Below the pieces are notes generated by a model. It made no database searches, was not told where the DNA came from, and saw only the letters and a program-made list of their open reading frames with translations. 64,000 bases of DNA, from NCBI RefSeq assembly GCF_004332115.1, contig NZ_SJPA01000001.1, forward strand, positions 62,001-126,000. The letters run 5' to 3'. Both the position numbers and the translations under genes were made by a program. Of this stretch, positions 33,524 through 42,870 are shown piece after piece (the stretch's first letter is position 1; the number at the start of each line of letters is the position of its first letter). This DNA is from Chlorobium sp. N1 (lineage in GTDB: Bacteria; Bacteroidota; Chlorobiia; Chlorobiales; Chlorobiaceae).

Positions 33524-34969
33524 TTAAAATATTTTCTTTCTTAGCCTTGCAACCGGAATTTGCAATTGTTCGCGGTATTTTGCAACCGTACGCCGGGCGA
33601 TCTGGAACCCCTTCGAGGCGAGCGCCGCGGCGAGGCTGTCGTCGGAAAGGGGCTTGCGGCCGTCCTCGGCCTCGATCATCTCTCGCAGGTGCTGCTTGAT
33701 GATCTTGCTCGAGACGTCCTCGCCCTCGTCGGTCTGCAGGGCGCCGCTGAAGAAATACTTCAGCTCGAAGACCCCGAAGCGGGTCTGCACGTACTTGCCG
33801 TTGACGGCGCGGCTGATGGTCGAGATGTCCAGGCCAGTGTCGGCCGCAAGCGTCTTCATGCCGAGCGGCTGGAGGAAGGAGGGTCCGTCGGTGAAGAAGC
33901 GGTACTGGTGTTTCATGAGCGATTCGATCACCTTCAGGAGCGTCTGGCGCCGGGTTTCGAGCGCGCTCTTGAACTCGTTGGCCTTCTGCAGGTTGCGCCG
34001 GATGAACTGCCGGTCGTCCTTCGAGCCCTTCCGGGTCTTCAGCAGGTCCCGGTACTCATCGCTGACGCGGACCGAGAGCGCGCTGCGGTCGTTCAGAGAG
34101 GCCGAGAGCGCGCCGTTCTCGTAGGTCACGACGAAGTCCGGCGAAATGTAGTGCCCCCCCTCGTCGACGAAAACGCCGGGATGAGGGTCGAGGCCGGTGA
34201 TGATGGCGACGGCGGCCTCGAGCCGGGCCCTGGGAAGCTCGAGCTTCTTGAGGAGCCGCTCGAAGCGCCGGTGGATGAAATCCTCGTAGTGGTTGAGCAG
34301 GATGTCGCGCGCAGCCTCCGCATCGGCAGCGGGATGCTCGCGCAGGGAAAGCTCCAGCTGCGTGAGGAGCCGCTCACGGAGGTCGAGGGCCGCAACGCCG
34401 GGAGGGTCGAGCCGCAGAATCATGCGGCGCATGTTCTCGACGTCCTGCTCTTCGACCTCATCCAAACCGCCGAGGCGGAGCCCGTCGACGATGACCGAGG
34501 GGTCCTCGCTGAAGTAGCCGTCTTCGTCGAGGTTGCCGAGGATCTCGATGGCCACCTGTATCTCCTCCCTCCCTACATCCTCCTGGAGGGTGAGCTGGCG
34601 CAGGAGGGTCTCGTGGAAGCTGTCGTGCTGCACCGCCTGGAAGAAGTGCTCCCCCCCGCCCTTCTCATAGCTGAACGAAGGCATGCTCTCCCTGCGTTCC
34701 TCCCTCGAGGCCTGGCGTTCCTGTTCTTTGAGTGAGCTTTTGCTGAACCGGTCGAGCTCGTCGAACATCTCGCCGGAGGAGGAGTCCGCCGGGAGTTCCG
34801 AGACGCTGTCGCGCGCCCCCTCGACCGCCTCGAGCAGGGGGTTTTCCTGCAGCTCCTCGTTGATGCGCTGCTCGAGATTCACGAGCGGCAGCTGCAGCAG
34901 CTGGCTGCCGAGGATCTGCTGCACCGAAAGGAGCGCTTTCTGTTTCTGCTGGAGTCTGAATTCAGGCAT
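33524..34969 (-). CDS. rpoN: RNA polymerase sigma-54 factor RpoN
   Basis: Sigma-54 directs RNA polymerase to -24/-12 promoters and needs an AAA+ activator. The 481-residue protein starts with the Gln/Leu-rich region I ([23 protein letters not shown]), followed by an acidic region II. The core-binding domain covers about 110-300, and a helix-turn-helix near 370-400 reads [15 protein letters not shown]. The RpoN box sits near the C-terminus as [10 protein letters not shown]. In this phylum it is usually tied to nitrogen metabolism. It sits in a compact run with a YkgJ-like gene and hslVU. Confidence 0.95.
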   Translation of the reverse strand: MPEFRLQQKQKALLSVQQILGSQLLQLPLVNLEQRINEELQENPLLEAVEGARDSVSELPADSSSGEMFDELDRFSKSSLKEQERQASREERRESMPSFSYEKGGGEHFFQAVQHDSFHETLLRQLTLQEDVGREEIQVAIEILGNLDEDGYFSEDPSVIVDGLRLGGLDEVEEQDVENMRRMILRLDPPGVAALDLRERLLTQLELSLREHPAADAEAARDILLNHYEDFIHRRFERLLKKLELPRARLEAAVAIITGLDPHPGVFVDEGGHYISPDFVVTYENGALSASLNDRSALSVRVSDEYRDLLKTRKGSKDDRQFIRRNLQKANEFKSALETRRQTLLKVIESLMKHQYRFFTDGPSFLQPLGMKTLAADTGLDISTISRAVNGKYVQTRFGVFELKYFFSGALQTDEGEDVSSKIIKQHLREMIEAEDGRKPLSDDSLAAALASKGFQIARRTVAKYREQLQIPVARLRKKIF

Positions 34970-34975
34970 CAGCTC

Positions 34976-35542
34976 TTAGGAGGATGGTTTGCGGAACGCG
35001 GCAAGGCTTTCTACCCATTCCCGTCCGTAGAGTTCTTCAAGGGGGGCAAAGAGATAATCGACAAGCGGCTTCTGCAGTTCCCCGCCGAGCCGGCGGGCGC
35101 TGCGGCACATGGAGTGTCGCTCATAGACAAGATACGGCAGTCCGAACTTTTTTCGCACCCGTATCGGGAAAAGCCGGCAGGAAATCGGCTTGTTGAAGCC
35201 AATAATCCCCTCGCGATAGGCGATTTCGACGGCGCAGAGGGTGATGCCTTCCCGCTCGAGCGAGAAAACGCACTCGCGGCTCCCGACGGTGCGGGTGTAG
35301 AGCGTCCCCTGGTAGAGCTCGACGGTGCCGTGGCGGGCGATCCACTGCGCCTCCTTGTCGGGAAGCATCCGCAGAAGCTCCCCCGGCGGGTGCTCGAGCT
35401 GGCGCGCCTCTTCGGGGGTAAGCGGGGCGCCGAGCTCCCCTTCGACACAGCAGCAGCCCTTGCAGGCCTCGAGGTCGCAGGAGAAAAACGATTCGAGGAT
35501 ATCCCTGTCGACCAGGACCTCTCCGACGGAAATCATTGCCAT
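34976..35542 (-). CDS. DUF3109/YkgJ-like cysteine-cluster protein
   Basis: The 188-residue protein has a Cys-rich N-terminus with C-D-L-E-A-C-K-G-C-C-C-V-E-G near residues 20-33, then T-P-E-E-A-R-Q-L and later Cys in G-S-R-E-C-V-F and I-S-C-R-L-F-P-I. The spacing matches the zinc/iron-binding cluster family to which YkgJ and DUF3109 belong. The biochemical role is unknown. It is the first gene of the rpoN-hslV-hslU-aroQ run, six bases ahead of rpoN, and is divergent from folD. Confidence 0.82.
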   Translation of the reverse strand: MAMISVGEVLVDRDILESFFSCDLEACKGCCCVEGELGAPLTPEEARQLEHPPGELLRMLPDKEAQWIARHGTVELYQGTLYTRTVGSRECVFSLEREGITLCAVEIAYREGIIGFNKPISCRLFPIRVRKKFGLPYLVYERHSMCRSARRLGGELQKPLVDYLFAPLEELYGREWVESLAAFRKPSS

Positions 35543-35652
35543 AGGACGGGTTCGGATTTCAGGGTTTGCCGTTTCGCCGATTTTTTCATAGCTATAGGCA
35601 GAAATTAGAGCGCCTCACGCCTCGCAAACTACCACAACCTAGCCCCAAAACC

Positions 35653-36540
35653 ATGCTCATCATCGACGGAAAGAAAGTGTCGCTCGTCATGAAAGAAGAA
35701 CTCAAGACCAGCGTTGAATCGTACCGCTCCATCACCGGCAAGGTTCCGGGGCTTACCGTCATCATCGTCGGCAGCGATCCGGCTTCGCAGGTGTATGTAC
35801 GCAATAAAGCAAAAACCTGCAAAGAGATCGGCATGAATTCCTCCGTCATCGAAATGCCGGAGGATACCCCCGAAGCACACCTGCTCGAGGTGATCGCCTC
35901 GCTCAACGCCGACCCGGCCGTACACGGCATCCTCGTCCAGCAGCCGCTGCCGAAGCAGATCGACGAGTTCGCCGTCACGATGGCGATCGATCCTGAAAAA
36001 GACGTCGACGGCTTCCACCCCGAGAACCTCGGCAAGCTCGTCATGGGCGAGCTCGACAAGTGCTTCGTCAGCTGCACCCCCTACGGCATCCTCGAGCTCA
36101 TCGGCCGGTACGGCATCGAGACCAGCGGCAAGCACTGCGTGGTGATCGGGCGCAGCAACATCGTCGGCAAGCCGATGGCCAACCTCATGCTCCAGAAGCT
36201 GAAGGAGTCCAACTGCACCGTCACCGTCTGCCACTCCGCGACGAAGGACATCGCCTCCCACACCCGCCAGGCCGACATCCTCATCGCCGCCATCGGCAGG
36301 GCGAAGTTCGTCACCGCCGACATGGTCAAGCCCGGAGCGGTGGTCATCGACGTCGGCATCAACCGCATCGAGGACCCCACGACGAAGAGCGGCACCCGCC
36401 TCGTCGGCGACGTCGACTACGAAGCCATCTCGGCGACGGCCTCGGCCATGACCCCGGTCCCCGGCGGCGTCGGCCCCATGACGATCGCGATGCTCCTGAA
36501 AAACACCCTGCACTCGTTCGAGCGCGCAAACGGTCTCTAA
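35653..36540 (+). CDS. folD: Methylenetetrahydrofolate dehydrogenase / methenyl-THF cyclohydrolase
   Basis: FolD interconverts methylene-, methenyl- and formyl-THF for one-carbon metabolism. The ATG at 35653 gives 295 residues. Motifs include [18 protein letters not shown] with the catalytic Lys and Tyr, [20 protein letters not shown] and [16 protein letters not shown] for NADP binding. The C-terminal block is [13 protein letters not shown]. All are normal for the family. radA follows seven bases after the stop. Confidence 0.95.
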   Translation: MLIIDGKKVSLVMKEELKTSVESYRSITGKVPGLTVIIVGSDPASQVYVRNKAKTCKEIGMNSSVIEMPEDTPEAHLLEVIASLNADPAVHGILVQQPLPKQIDEFAVTMAIDPEKDVDGFHPENLGKLVMGELDKCFVSCTPYGILELIGRYGIETSGKHCVVIGRSNIVGKPMANLMLQKLKESNCTVTVCHSATKDIASHTRQADILIAAIGRAKFVTADMVKPGAVVIDVGINRIEDPTTKSGTRLVGDVDYEAISATASAMTPVPGGVGPMTIAMLLKNTLHSFERANGL

Positions 36541-36546
36541 GACAGA

Positions 36547-37917
36547 ATGGCTCGCCAGGCCACTCGCTACGTCTGCTCGAACTGCGGCGCCGTCTCGCTG
36601 AAGTACCAGGGGCGGTGCTTCGAGTGCCAGAGCTGGGGCACGCTCGAGGAGACCCGCCTGGAGGAGGAGCCCAAGCCGGGAAAAGGGCGCAGCGCCGGAG
36701 GCCCGAGGGCTTCGGTCGTGAACCTGCAGGCAGCCGCGCCCGAGGAGTTCCACCGCACCGTCACCGGCATCGGCGAGCTCGACCGGGTGCTCGGCGGCGG
36801 GCTCATGCAGGCATCGGCGGTCCTCGTCGGCGGAGAGCCGGGCATCGGCAAGTCGACCCTCATGCTCCAGCTCGCCGCACGGCTCGACCCCTCGAAAACG
36901 CTCTACATCTCCGGCGAGGAGTCCCCGAACCAGATCCGCGAGCGGGCCCAGCGCCTCGGCCTGAAGCCCGAAAACCTCTGGCTCGCCCCCGAGGTGCGCC
37001 TGGAGTCCATACTCGAGACCATCGAGCGGGAAGAGCCCGCCCTCGTCATCGTCGACTCCATACAGACCGTCTACTCCGGCCTCTACCAGAGCTCGCCCGG
37101 CACCGTCACACAGATCCGCGAGTGCGCCGGCATGCTCATCCAGGCCGCCAAGCGCCGGAACTTCGTCCTGATGGTCATCGGCCATATCACCAAGGAGGGT
37201 GCGCTGGCGGGACCCAAGACGCTCGAGCACATGGTCGACACCGTCCTGCAGTTCGAGGGCGAGAGCCACCAGCGGTACCGGATCGTGCGCTCGGTGAAGA
37301 ACCGCTTCGGCCCCACCAACGAAATCGGCGTCTTCCGCATGGAGGAGTCGGGGCTCGAGGAGGTCTCGAACCCCTCCGAGTTCTTCATCTCCGGCCGGAG
37401 GGCCGACGTTCCCGGAAACTCCGTGCTCGCCGCCATCGAGGGGTCCAGGGCGCTGCTCGTCGAGGTGCAGGCGCTCGTCTCGAAGACCAACTACTCCATG
37501 CCGCAGCGCATCAGCACGGGCTTCGACCTGAAGCGCATGTCGATCATCCTGGCCGTCCTCGAAAAGCGGCTCGGCATCGAAACCTGGGGGCAGGACGTCT
37601 TCGTCAAGATCGCCGGGGGGCTGAAGCTCGTCGAGCCGGCCTCGGACCTCGGCATCGCGGCCGCCGTCGCCTCGGGACTCATGAACCGCCCCGTCGAGGA
37701 GCAGACGGTCTGCTGCGGCGAAATCGGCCTCTCCGGAGAGCTGCGCGCCATCAGCGACAGCGAGCGGCGCATCAGGGAGGCGGCGCACCTCGGCTTCAAG
37801 CGCATCGTGCTCCCCGAAGCCAACACGCGCGAACTCAAGCCGGCCATACAGAAGCTGCCGATCAAGATCACCGGACGGGCCACCCTGCAGGAAGCCCTCG
37901 ACGCCATGGGGATCTGA
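36547..37917 (+). CDS. radA: DNA repair protein RadA
   Basis: RadA is a RecA-like branch-migration helicase for recombinational repair. The 456-residue protein has the N-terminal four-Cys zinc finger C-S-N-C and C-F-E-C, Walker [10 protein letters not shown] near 97-105, the RadA-specific [11 protein letters not shown] near 250-260, and the Lon-like C-terminal domain ending with [14 protein letters not shown]. It probably shares the folD transcript and precedes a symporter gene by 35 bases. Confidence 0.96.
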   Translation: MARQATRYVCSNCGAVSLKYQGRCFECQSWGTLEETRLEEEPKPGKGRSAGGPRASVVNLQAAAPEEFHRTVTGIGELDRVLGGGLMQASAVLVGGEPGIGKSTLMLQLAARLDPSKTLYISGEESPNQIRERAQRLGLKPENLWLAPEVRLESILETIEREEPALVIVDSIQTVYSGLYQSSPGTVTQIRECAGMLIQAAKRRNFVLMVIGHITKEGALAGPKTLEHMVDTVLQFEGESHQRYRIVRSVKNRFGPTNEIGVFRMEESGLEEVSNPSEFFISGRRADVPGNSVLAAIEGSRALLVEVQALVSKTNYSMPQRISTGFDLKRMSIILAVLEKRLGIETWGQDVFVKIAGGLKLVEPASDLGIAAAVASGLMNRPVEEQTVCCGEIGLSGELRAISDSERRIREAAHLGFKRIVLPEANTRELKPAIQKLPIKITGRATLQEALDAMGI

Positions 37918-37952
37918 GCCCCCCGCCGCCGCCAACCCCTCAACGAAACCGC

Positions 37953-39440
37953 ATGCCAGAGCAGCCCGCCCCCAAAGGAAACGGAAAACTCCTCATCGGC
38001 ATCATCGCCGGCATCGCCACGGGCTCCCTCCTCGGCGGCCTCTGGCCCGAAACCGGAGCCTCGCTGCACTTCCTGGGCAGCCTGTTCGTCCGCTTCCTCA
38101 TGATGCTCGTCATGCCGCTCATCGTCGCCGCGATGGTCGTTGGCATCTCGCGGCTCGGCGACATCCGCAGGCTCGGCTCCCTCGGAGGGCGCACCGTCGG
38201 CTACTACCTCGGCACCACCGCGATCTCGGTCCTTACCGGCATCGCCCTCGTGCTCTGGATCCAGCCCGGAAGAACCGGCATGGAGCAGTCGCAGGAGTCG
38301 TTCAGCCGCCCGGACGCCCCCTACCGCATCGAATCCGGCATGGTCCTGCTCGAGGGCACCCGCCTCCCCGACCTCGACCCCTCAGCCTACAGCCTCCGCC
38401 TCAACGACCGGAACATCTCGGCCAGCGTCACGAAAGCCGAGCGCAGCGCGGAAGGCACGATCCTTACCGTAGAGTCCTGGAACAGGCGCGACGAAACCGT
38501 CGCGGCCCCCAGGGGCAACGGACTCGGCATCAGCCTTCTGCGCCGGGCCGAAGAGCGCTTCATGCAGGAAGAGCGCGGTGCCCAGGACATCCTCCGGGAG
38601 GTGGTCGACGGGCTCGTCCCCTCGAACATCTTCCGGGCCATGGCCGACAACGAGATCCTCCCCGTCATCCTCTTCTCGCTCCTGCTAGGAGCGGCCCTCT
38701 CCATGAGCGGAGAGGCCGGAAGGGCGGGCATCGACTTCTTCATCAGCCTCAACGAAGCCATGATGAAGATCATCCACCTTGCCATGTACCTCGCCCCGGT
38801 GGGCATCGGCGCCCTCATCGCCGGCAGGCTCGGCGAGGCGGGAGGGTTCGCGGGATTCTGGCCCGAACTCCGCCAGCTCTCGAGCTACGCCTTCACCGTC
38901 ATCCTCGGCCTCGCTGTCCACAGCCTCCTCTGGCTGCCGCTCCTGCTCAGGATCTTCGGGCGCACCTCGCCGGCGACGTTTGCCCGCAACACCCTACCCG
39001 CACTCCTGACCGCCTTCTCCACCGCATCCAGCTCGGCCACCCTTCCCCTCACCCTGGAATGCGCCGAGGAGAAGAACGGCGTATCGCCGAAGACCGCGGG
39101 CTTCGTGCTCCCCCTCGGCGCGACCGTCAACATGGACGGCACCGCCCTCTACGAAGCCGTCGCCGTCATCTTCATCGCGCAGATGAACGGCATCGCCCTC
39201 GGCCCCGCCGAACTGGGCGTCATCTTCCTCACCGCCACCCTGGCGGCGATAGGTGCGGCGGGCATACCCGAAGCGGGACTGGTGACGATGGTGATCGTGC
39301 TGAAGGCCGTCGACCTCCCCGTCGAAGGCATAGCCCTCATCCTCTCGATAGACTGGTTCCTCGACCGCTGCCGCACCGCGGTGAACGTGTGGGGCGACAG
39401 CGTCGGAGCGAAGGTCGTGGATGCGGGGACGAGGGGGTGA
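37953..39440 (+). CDS. Dicarboxylate/amino acid:cation symporter (DAACS) with a long external insert
   Basis: The 495-residue protein belongs to the GltP/DctA/EAAT family. Signature segments are [18 protein letters not shown], the serine-rich hairpin [14 protein letters not shown], and the binding-site helix [13 protein letters not shown]. Compared with typical relatives near 420 residues it has about 80 extra residues between the third and fourth membrane spans (roughly residues 105-195). These include [19 protein letters not shown] and are probably periplasmic. The cargo (aspartate, glutamate or C4 acids) is not told by sequence. Confidence 0.9.
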   Translation: MPEQPAPKGNGKLLIGIIAGIATGSLLGGLWPETGASLHFLGSLFVRFLMMLVMPLIVAAMVVGISRLGDIRRLGSLGGRTVGYYLGTTAISVLTGIALVLWIQPGRTGMEQSQESFSRPDAPYRIESGMVLLEGTRLPDLDPSAYSLRLNDRNISASVTKAERSAEGTILTVESWNRRDETVAAPRGNGLGISLLRRAEERFMQEERGAQDILREVVDGLVPSNIFRAMADNEILPVILFSLLLGAALSMSGEAGRAGIDFFISLNEAMMKIIHLAMYLAPVGIGALIAGRLGEAGGFAGFWPELRQLSSYAFTVILGLAVHSLLWLPLLLRIFGRTSPATFARNTLPALLTAFSTASSSATLPLTLECAEEKNGVSPKTAGFVLPLGATVNMDGTALYEAVAVIFIAQMNGIALGPAELGVIFLTATLAAIGAAGIPEAGLVTMVIVLKAVDLPVEGIALILSIDWFLDRCRTAVNVWGDSVGAKVVDAGTRG

Positions 39441-39473
39441 GCGGGCGAAGCGGGATCACGACCCCCTCATACG

Positions 39474-40220
39474 TCACCGCCGCATGAGCGCGAAGACGCC
39501 CCAGCCGAGGTATTCACGCGTATAGGCGGCATGGCGCTCGGGTTCGGAGGCCAGCCTGGCCCGGATCTCGCCGGCCATCTCGTCATCGGGATTGGCATCG
39601 AGCCACCGGCGCATGGTGAACCAGCGCTGCCCTTCGTACCGGTCCCAGCTCTCCTGGTCCGCCAGGACCATCTCCACGACATCGTAGCCGTACCGGCCGA
39701 ACGAGGCGAGCAGCTCGGGAAGAAGGAGGAAGTCCGAAACCGACCCGGCAAGCCCACCTCTTGCGATCACGTCTGCCGACGGAGGCTGCCGCCAGTATGG
39801 TTCGCCGATGAGGATGATCCCCCCGGGAAGGAGGCTCCGCTCGAGAAGCTCGACGGTACCGGAAACGCCTCCACCGATCCATGTGGCCCCCAGGCATGCC
39901 GCCACGCCGACCTTCTCCTCAGAAACGAAACCGGAGGCATCGGCGTGGATGAAGTCGACATGGTCGGAGACACCGAGCTCTTCGGCGCGGAGCCTGGCCT
40001 GCCGGGAGAACAGCACGCTCATGTCGACGCCGGTGCCGCGTATGGCATGATCGCGTGCCCAGGTGCAGAGCATCTCTCCCGAACCGCTGCCGAGATCCAG
40101 CACGCGGGTGCCCTGCTCCATGCGCAGTGCCCTGCCGAGAACGGCCAGCTTTTCGGGTGTGAACGGGTTGTGGATGCGGTGGGCGCTTTCGCTGATGGTG
40201 AAGAACCGTGGAATATCCAA
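39474..40220 (-). CDS. SAM-dependent methyltransferase (class I)
   Basis: The 248-residue protein has the class I Rossmann methyltransferase motifs: VLDLGSGSGEMLCTWA near 40-55 (motif I), GVDMSVLFSRQAR (motif II, acidic residue binding the ribose) and DFIHADASGF (motif III). A G-G-I-I-L-I-G-E-P-Y strand sits near 150. It resembles the small-molecule methyltransferase group related to UbiE/SAM MTs. The substrate is unknown, and no neighbour shares its strand within 300 bases. Confidence 0.82.
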   Translation of the reverse strand: MDIPRFFTISESAHRIHNPFTPEKLAVLGRALRMEQGTRVLDLGSGSGEMLCTWARDHAIRGTGVDMSVLFSRQARLRAEELGVSDHVDFIHADASGFVSEEKVGVAACLGATWIGGGVSGTVELLERSLLPGGIILIGEPYWRQPPSADVIARGGLAGSVSDFLLLPELLASFGRYGYDVVEMVLADQESWDRYEGQRWFTMRRWLDANPDDEMAGEIRARLASEPERHAAYTREYLGWGVFALMRR

Positions 40221-40586
40221 TGCTGAAATCCTCCTTACGATCGGTTGTCAAGAAATCGGAACGACTGGATGGAAATATAACGGACCGGAAGGGAGAAACA
40301 GCGAAGCGATATGATGCATACTACAGGCTACAGAGCGGGCCGTCGGACATGACAAAGATCCTGGATGGGAGAGAAAAGGGGCAAGGGCATAAAGAGCCAG
40401 CCTCAGGGATGTGAGGCCGAAAACGAACCGTCCCCGGCAACACCTGCTCGGCCAAGTGGTTCGGCAATTTTCACCGCAACGAAAGGAATATGCGGTCAGG
40501 GCGTTTCGCATGTATGTCGGAAACCCACCCGAGCCGCGTCCCAAGTGACGCACTCTTCACAACGGGTACACCTTACTGCGGAATAT
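40221..40586. other. Gap between the methyltransferase and the CitE-like gene
   Basis: Nothing convincing is seen here: no coding frame with family features, no RNA gene and no recombination site. It should hold the promoter of the methyltransferase gene and the 3' end of the lyase transcript. Confidence 0.4.
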
Positions 40587-41522
40587 TCACTCCTCATGAC
40601 CGGTCGCCGCCAGAAGGGCCAATGCGCCCCTGTACACAGGCTCGTCGATAAACCCGTACTGCTCATGCACGAAGCCTGTGCTGCCTTTTTTTGCCTCCTC
40701 CTCAAAACAGCGCACAATGGCTATTGCTCGTGCGCTCTCCTCCGGCCTGGGGGCAAACACCCGGTTGGCCAGCTCCACCTGCCCCGGAGAGATACAGCCT
40801 TTGGATGAAAAGCCCATGCTCCGCTCCAGCAGGCACCACTGTTCGAAGATCTCCAGATCCCTGTACTCCTGGTGGACAAACGATACAGGATGGAAGCCGG
40901 CTGTGAGGGCATCCAAGAGAAAGCGTGAAAGCAGATAGCTGGCCGTCGGGTTCCCCGGCGTGACCACCGACTGGGGCAATCCGAGATCGGCACATAAATC
41001 CAGGATACCCAGATAGACCGTATCCACGCGCTCCTCTACCCGGAGATCGACAAGATTCTTCAGCGCCTCACCGGTCTCGACAGAGAGATGGATTCGAATC
41101 GCAGGATCTACCAGGCGACATGCCTGTTCGACGTCCTGGGCGGTTCTGACCTTGGGGATACGGATTGCGTCCGGCACTGCCCGGTTGATCAGCCGGATAT
41201 CTTCTTCTCCCCCTTCACCCAGGGGATTGACCCGTACGATCAGCTCCGTTTTCGCCTCCCGGGCATGGGCGGTAAAGAGCGCGGCCAGAGCACGTGCGCG
41301 GGGCTTCTGTTGCGGTGCGACGCCATCCTCCAGATTGATGACGGCCATATCGGCTGCAAGTACATCCAGTTTATTCAGATGGTTGACCCGGTGGGCCGAA
41401 ACCATCAGGGCGCTTCGGCGCGGACCGCGACAGAGGGGACGCCGGGAAAGCGTTTCGGGCAACTGCCCTTCGATCGCTGCAATACTGGCACTCTCCAGCC
41501 AGGCAAGGTCTTTGAATATCAT
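40587..41522 (-). CDS. HpcH/HpaI aldolase / CitE-like lyase
   Basis: The 311-residue protein has a TIM barrel of the CitE/malyl-CoA lyase family. After a 40-residue N-terminal extension come R-R-S-A-L-M-V-S-A-H, INLEDGVAPQQK with the Mg-binding acidic residue, RIPKV, LSVETGEAL with the second acidic ligand, and LGILDLCADLGLP. The Gly/Pro-rich C-terminal half includes SFVHQEYRDLE and SSKGCISPGQV. The substrate is unknown; citramalyl- or malyl-CoA-like compounds are typical. It ends the core genome here: its start is 121 bases from the outermost attC site, and it is on the cassette strand, so integron insertion next to it may have separated it from its former neighbours. Confidence 0.8.
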   Translation of the reverse strand: MIFKDLAWLESASIAAIEGQLPETLSRRPLCRGPRRSALMVSAHRVNHLNKLDVLAADMAVINLEDGVAPQQKPRARALAALFTAHAREAKTELIVRVNPLGEGGEEDIRLINRAVPDAIRIPKVRTAQDVEQACRLVDPAIRIHLSVETGEALKNLVDLRVEERVDTVYLGILDLCADLGLPQSVVTPGNPTASYLLSRFLLDALTAGFHPVSFVHQEYRDLEIFEQWCLLERSMGFSSKGCISPGQVELANRVFAPRPEESARAIAIVRCFEEEAKKGSTGFVHEQYGFIDEPVYRGALALLAATGHEE

Positions 41523-41643
41523 CAGGAGCAGGAATTGTGCAAAGAAATGCCGACCTCGACACAGTCGGGAACGTCACACCCTCTCCCTGTAAGGTGGGCG
41601 GGTGTGTTGAGGGAATATAGGTATAGAGCGGCTATTTCAGGGC

Positions 41644-41722
41644 GTCTAACGTTCTGCATAAGGGGCGCCGCGGTAGCGGCGTCCCAGTGAGCGAGAGCGA
41701 ATGATCTTGATGCGGTTGTCAG
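41644..41722 (-). repeat. attC site 1 (distal end of array)
   Basis: On the minus strand it opens with the R'' type box CTGACAAC and closes with AACGTTAGAC (GTTAGAC at 41644-41650). The inner arms CGCATCAAG and CTTATGCAG pair imperfectly. The TGA of the cyclase-like gene lies in the R'' box. Length is 79 bases; no further attC follows. Confidence 0.85.
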
Positions 41723-42396
41723 GCATGTTTGTCAATAAACTCCAATGCATGATCATATTTTTTACGCACTTTCTCTGGAGCATTTTCCCTCATTTTGACT
41801 AATGCCTTACGAAAGTGGTTTTTGCCATTAACAGAACCATTATTGAAGGCGTATGCATACAAACAATCTGCCTCTGCATTTCGAAGTACTTTCCTGTCAG
41901 AAACCTTACGATAGAACGCCCTCTGATCTAGAGGTAAAACCGACTTCAGTTTGTCTTCTACACTTGGGGCTAGGCAGAATCCGATCCAATCCAATGCCTC
42001 ACCATATGCATGGGCCTCAATCAATGCTGGGCCAATAAAAATATTCTTTTTCGATTGTGAGTACAGCTTTCCATGACTAATGCAGCCACGCACCGGTATG
42101 TGCTTATTGATGAGAAGCTGGAAAAATATTCTTGCAGCACTCTCTAGGCGGGCAAAATCTTCTAAGCTATCAGAACCCGTGTATATTATGAAAGTATCAG
42201 AAAACCAAGAATGTAATAGACCTTGTTTTTTTGTTCCTTGGCCTAAAGCAGAACGCATACGAGAAAGTGCATCCGAATATATAGGGATAACCTCTTCAAT
42301 AGATTTTGTGTTAACAAAATCGGTAAATCCCAGTAAATCAAGATATGCGAACCAGCGATCTCGATAACGGAGTGGTCTGTATACTAATTCTTCCAT
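41719..42396 (-). CDS. Cassette protein resembling a class III nucleotide cyclase
   Basis: The 225-residue protein begins with F-A-Y-L-D-L-L-G-F-T-D-F-V (residues 16-28), which matches the first metal-binding Asp strand of class III adenylate/guanylate cyclases. It continues with S-W-F-S-D-T-F-I-I-Y (D67), equivalent to the second metal-binding Asp, then R-G-C-I-S-H-G-K-L-Y (103-112) and F-I-G-P-A-L-I-E-A-H-A-Y (near 118-129). The last two correspond to the I-H-x-G and G-x-x-x-N-x-A-A-R regions; the transition-state Asn/Arg pair is not obvious. The start is 10 bases after attC 2, without a Shine-Dalgarno. The composition is AT-rich. A nucleotide-binding or signalling role is an inference. Confidence 0.7.
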   Translation of the reverse strand: MEELVYRPLRYRDRWFAYLDLLGFTDFVNTKSIEEVIPIYSDALSRMRSALGQGTKKQGLLHSWFSDTFIIYTGSDSLEDFARLESAARIFFQLLINKHIPVRGCISHGKLYSQSKKNIFIGPALIEAHAYGEALDWIGFCLAPSVEDKLKSVLPLDQRAFYRKVSDRKVLRNAEADCLYAYAFNNGSVNGKNHFRKALVKMRENAPEKVRKKYDHALEFIDKHA

Positions 42397-42400
42397 AAAT

Positions 42401-42488
42401 GCCTAACGGTTGAGTTGAGCGGCGCGCGCGCCGGCGTCTGAGCTTGGCTCTTTATCCTTCACGGGCCCGCTCGAACGAAGTGTTAGAC
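42401..42488 (-). repeat. attC site 2
   Basis: The minus strand runs from GTCTAACA (R'', 42482-42488) to CGTTAGGC (R', 42401-42407), 88 bases. The arms CTTCGTTCGAGCGG and CCGCTCAACTCAACCG pair as the L boxes do. The next cassette starts at G^TTAGGC. Confidence 0.85.
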
Positions 42489-42526
42489 AGCGGTGCGCGG
42501 CCGGTTCGTCGGACGCATTCAGCGAG

Positions 42527-42784
42527 CTAAGGTCGAACACGATACAGCCTGGGCTCATGACCATCGGCAGTGCTCACCAGCTTTAAGCCCCCTACGACCT
42601 CGTCCGCCGCAGCGCGATTGTCGTAGTATCCGTACACAGAGATAACGGGCGACCATTCACCTGAGAGTTCTTGCATCTCGATCACCGTGGATTTCGTACT
42701 CGAGTCGTCGGCCTGACAGCCGGCAAGAGCAAAGCCAACGACAGCGAAAACCCCGAACCGTCTGACAGAACCACCTAGTTTCAT
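42527..42784 (-). CDS. Small cassette lipoprotein
   Basis: The 85-residue protein starts at the ATG at 42782-42784, preceded by GGGAGGT, 19 bases after the R' end of attC 3. Its N-terminus is a lipoprotein signal: basic R-R-F, a hydrophobic G-V-F-A-V-V-G-F-A-L core, then the lipobox L-A-G-C (Cys23). The mature part includes W-S-P-V-I-S-V-Y-G-Y-Y-D-N-R and ends RLYRVRP; its function is unknown. A longer frame reading through attC 3 is rejected. It is the only gene of its cassette, whose attC 2 begins about 40 bases after the stop. Confidence 0.75.
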   Translation of the reverse strand: MKLGGSVRRFGVFAVVGFALAGCQADDSSTKSTVIEMQELSGEWSPVISVYGYYDNRAAADEVVGGLKLVSTADGHEPRLYRVRP

Positions 42785-42802
42785 GATGTGCGACCTCCCG
42801 CC

Positions 42803-42864
42803 GTCTAACGCCCGGCATGAGGCGCGGCGGCTTTTTGCCGTCGCTCTCAATGCCGTTGTTATAG
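42803..42864 (-). repeat. attC site 3
   Basis: The minus strand opens with TATAACAACGGCATTGAGAG and closes with TGCCGGGCGTTAGAC (R' at 42803-42809). The complementary arms CGGCATTGAG and CTCATGCCG give a long stem with a Gly-loop-like AAAAA turn, typical of short attC. Length is about 62 bases. Confidence 0.88.
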
Positions 42865-42870
42865 CTATTT

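Noticed and set aside
35629-37935. Long antisense frame over folD and radA
   Set aside because: Same artefact of high GC; its composition is low in structure and it lacks motifs.
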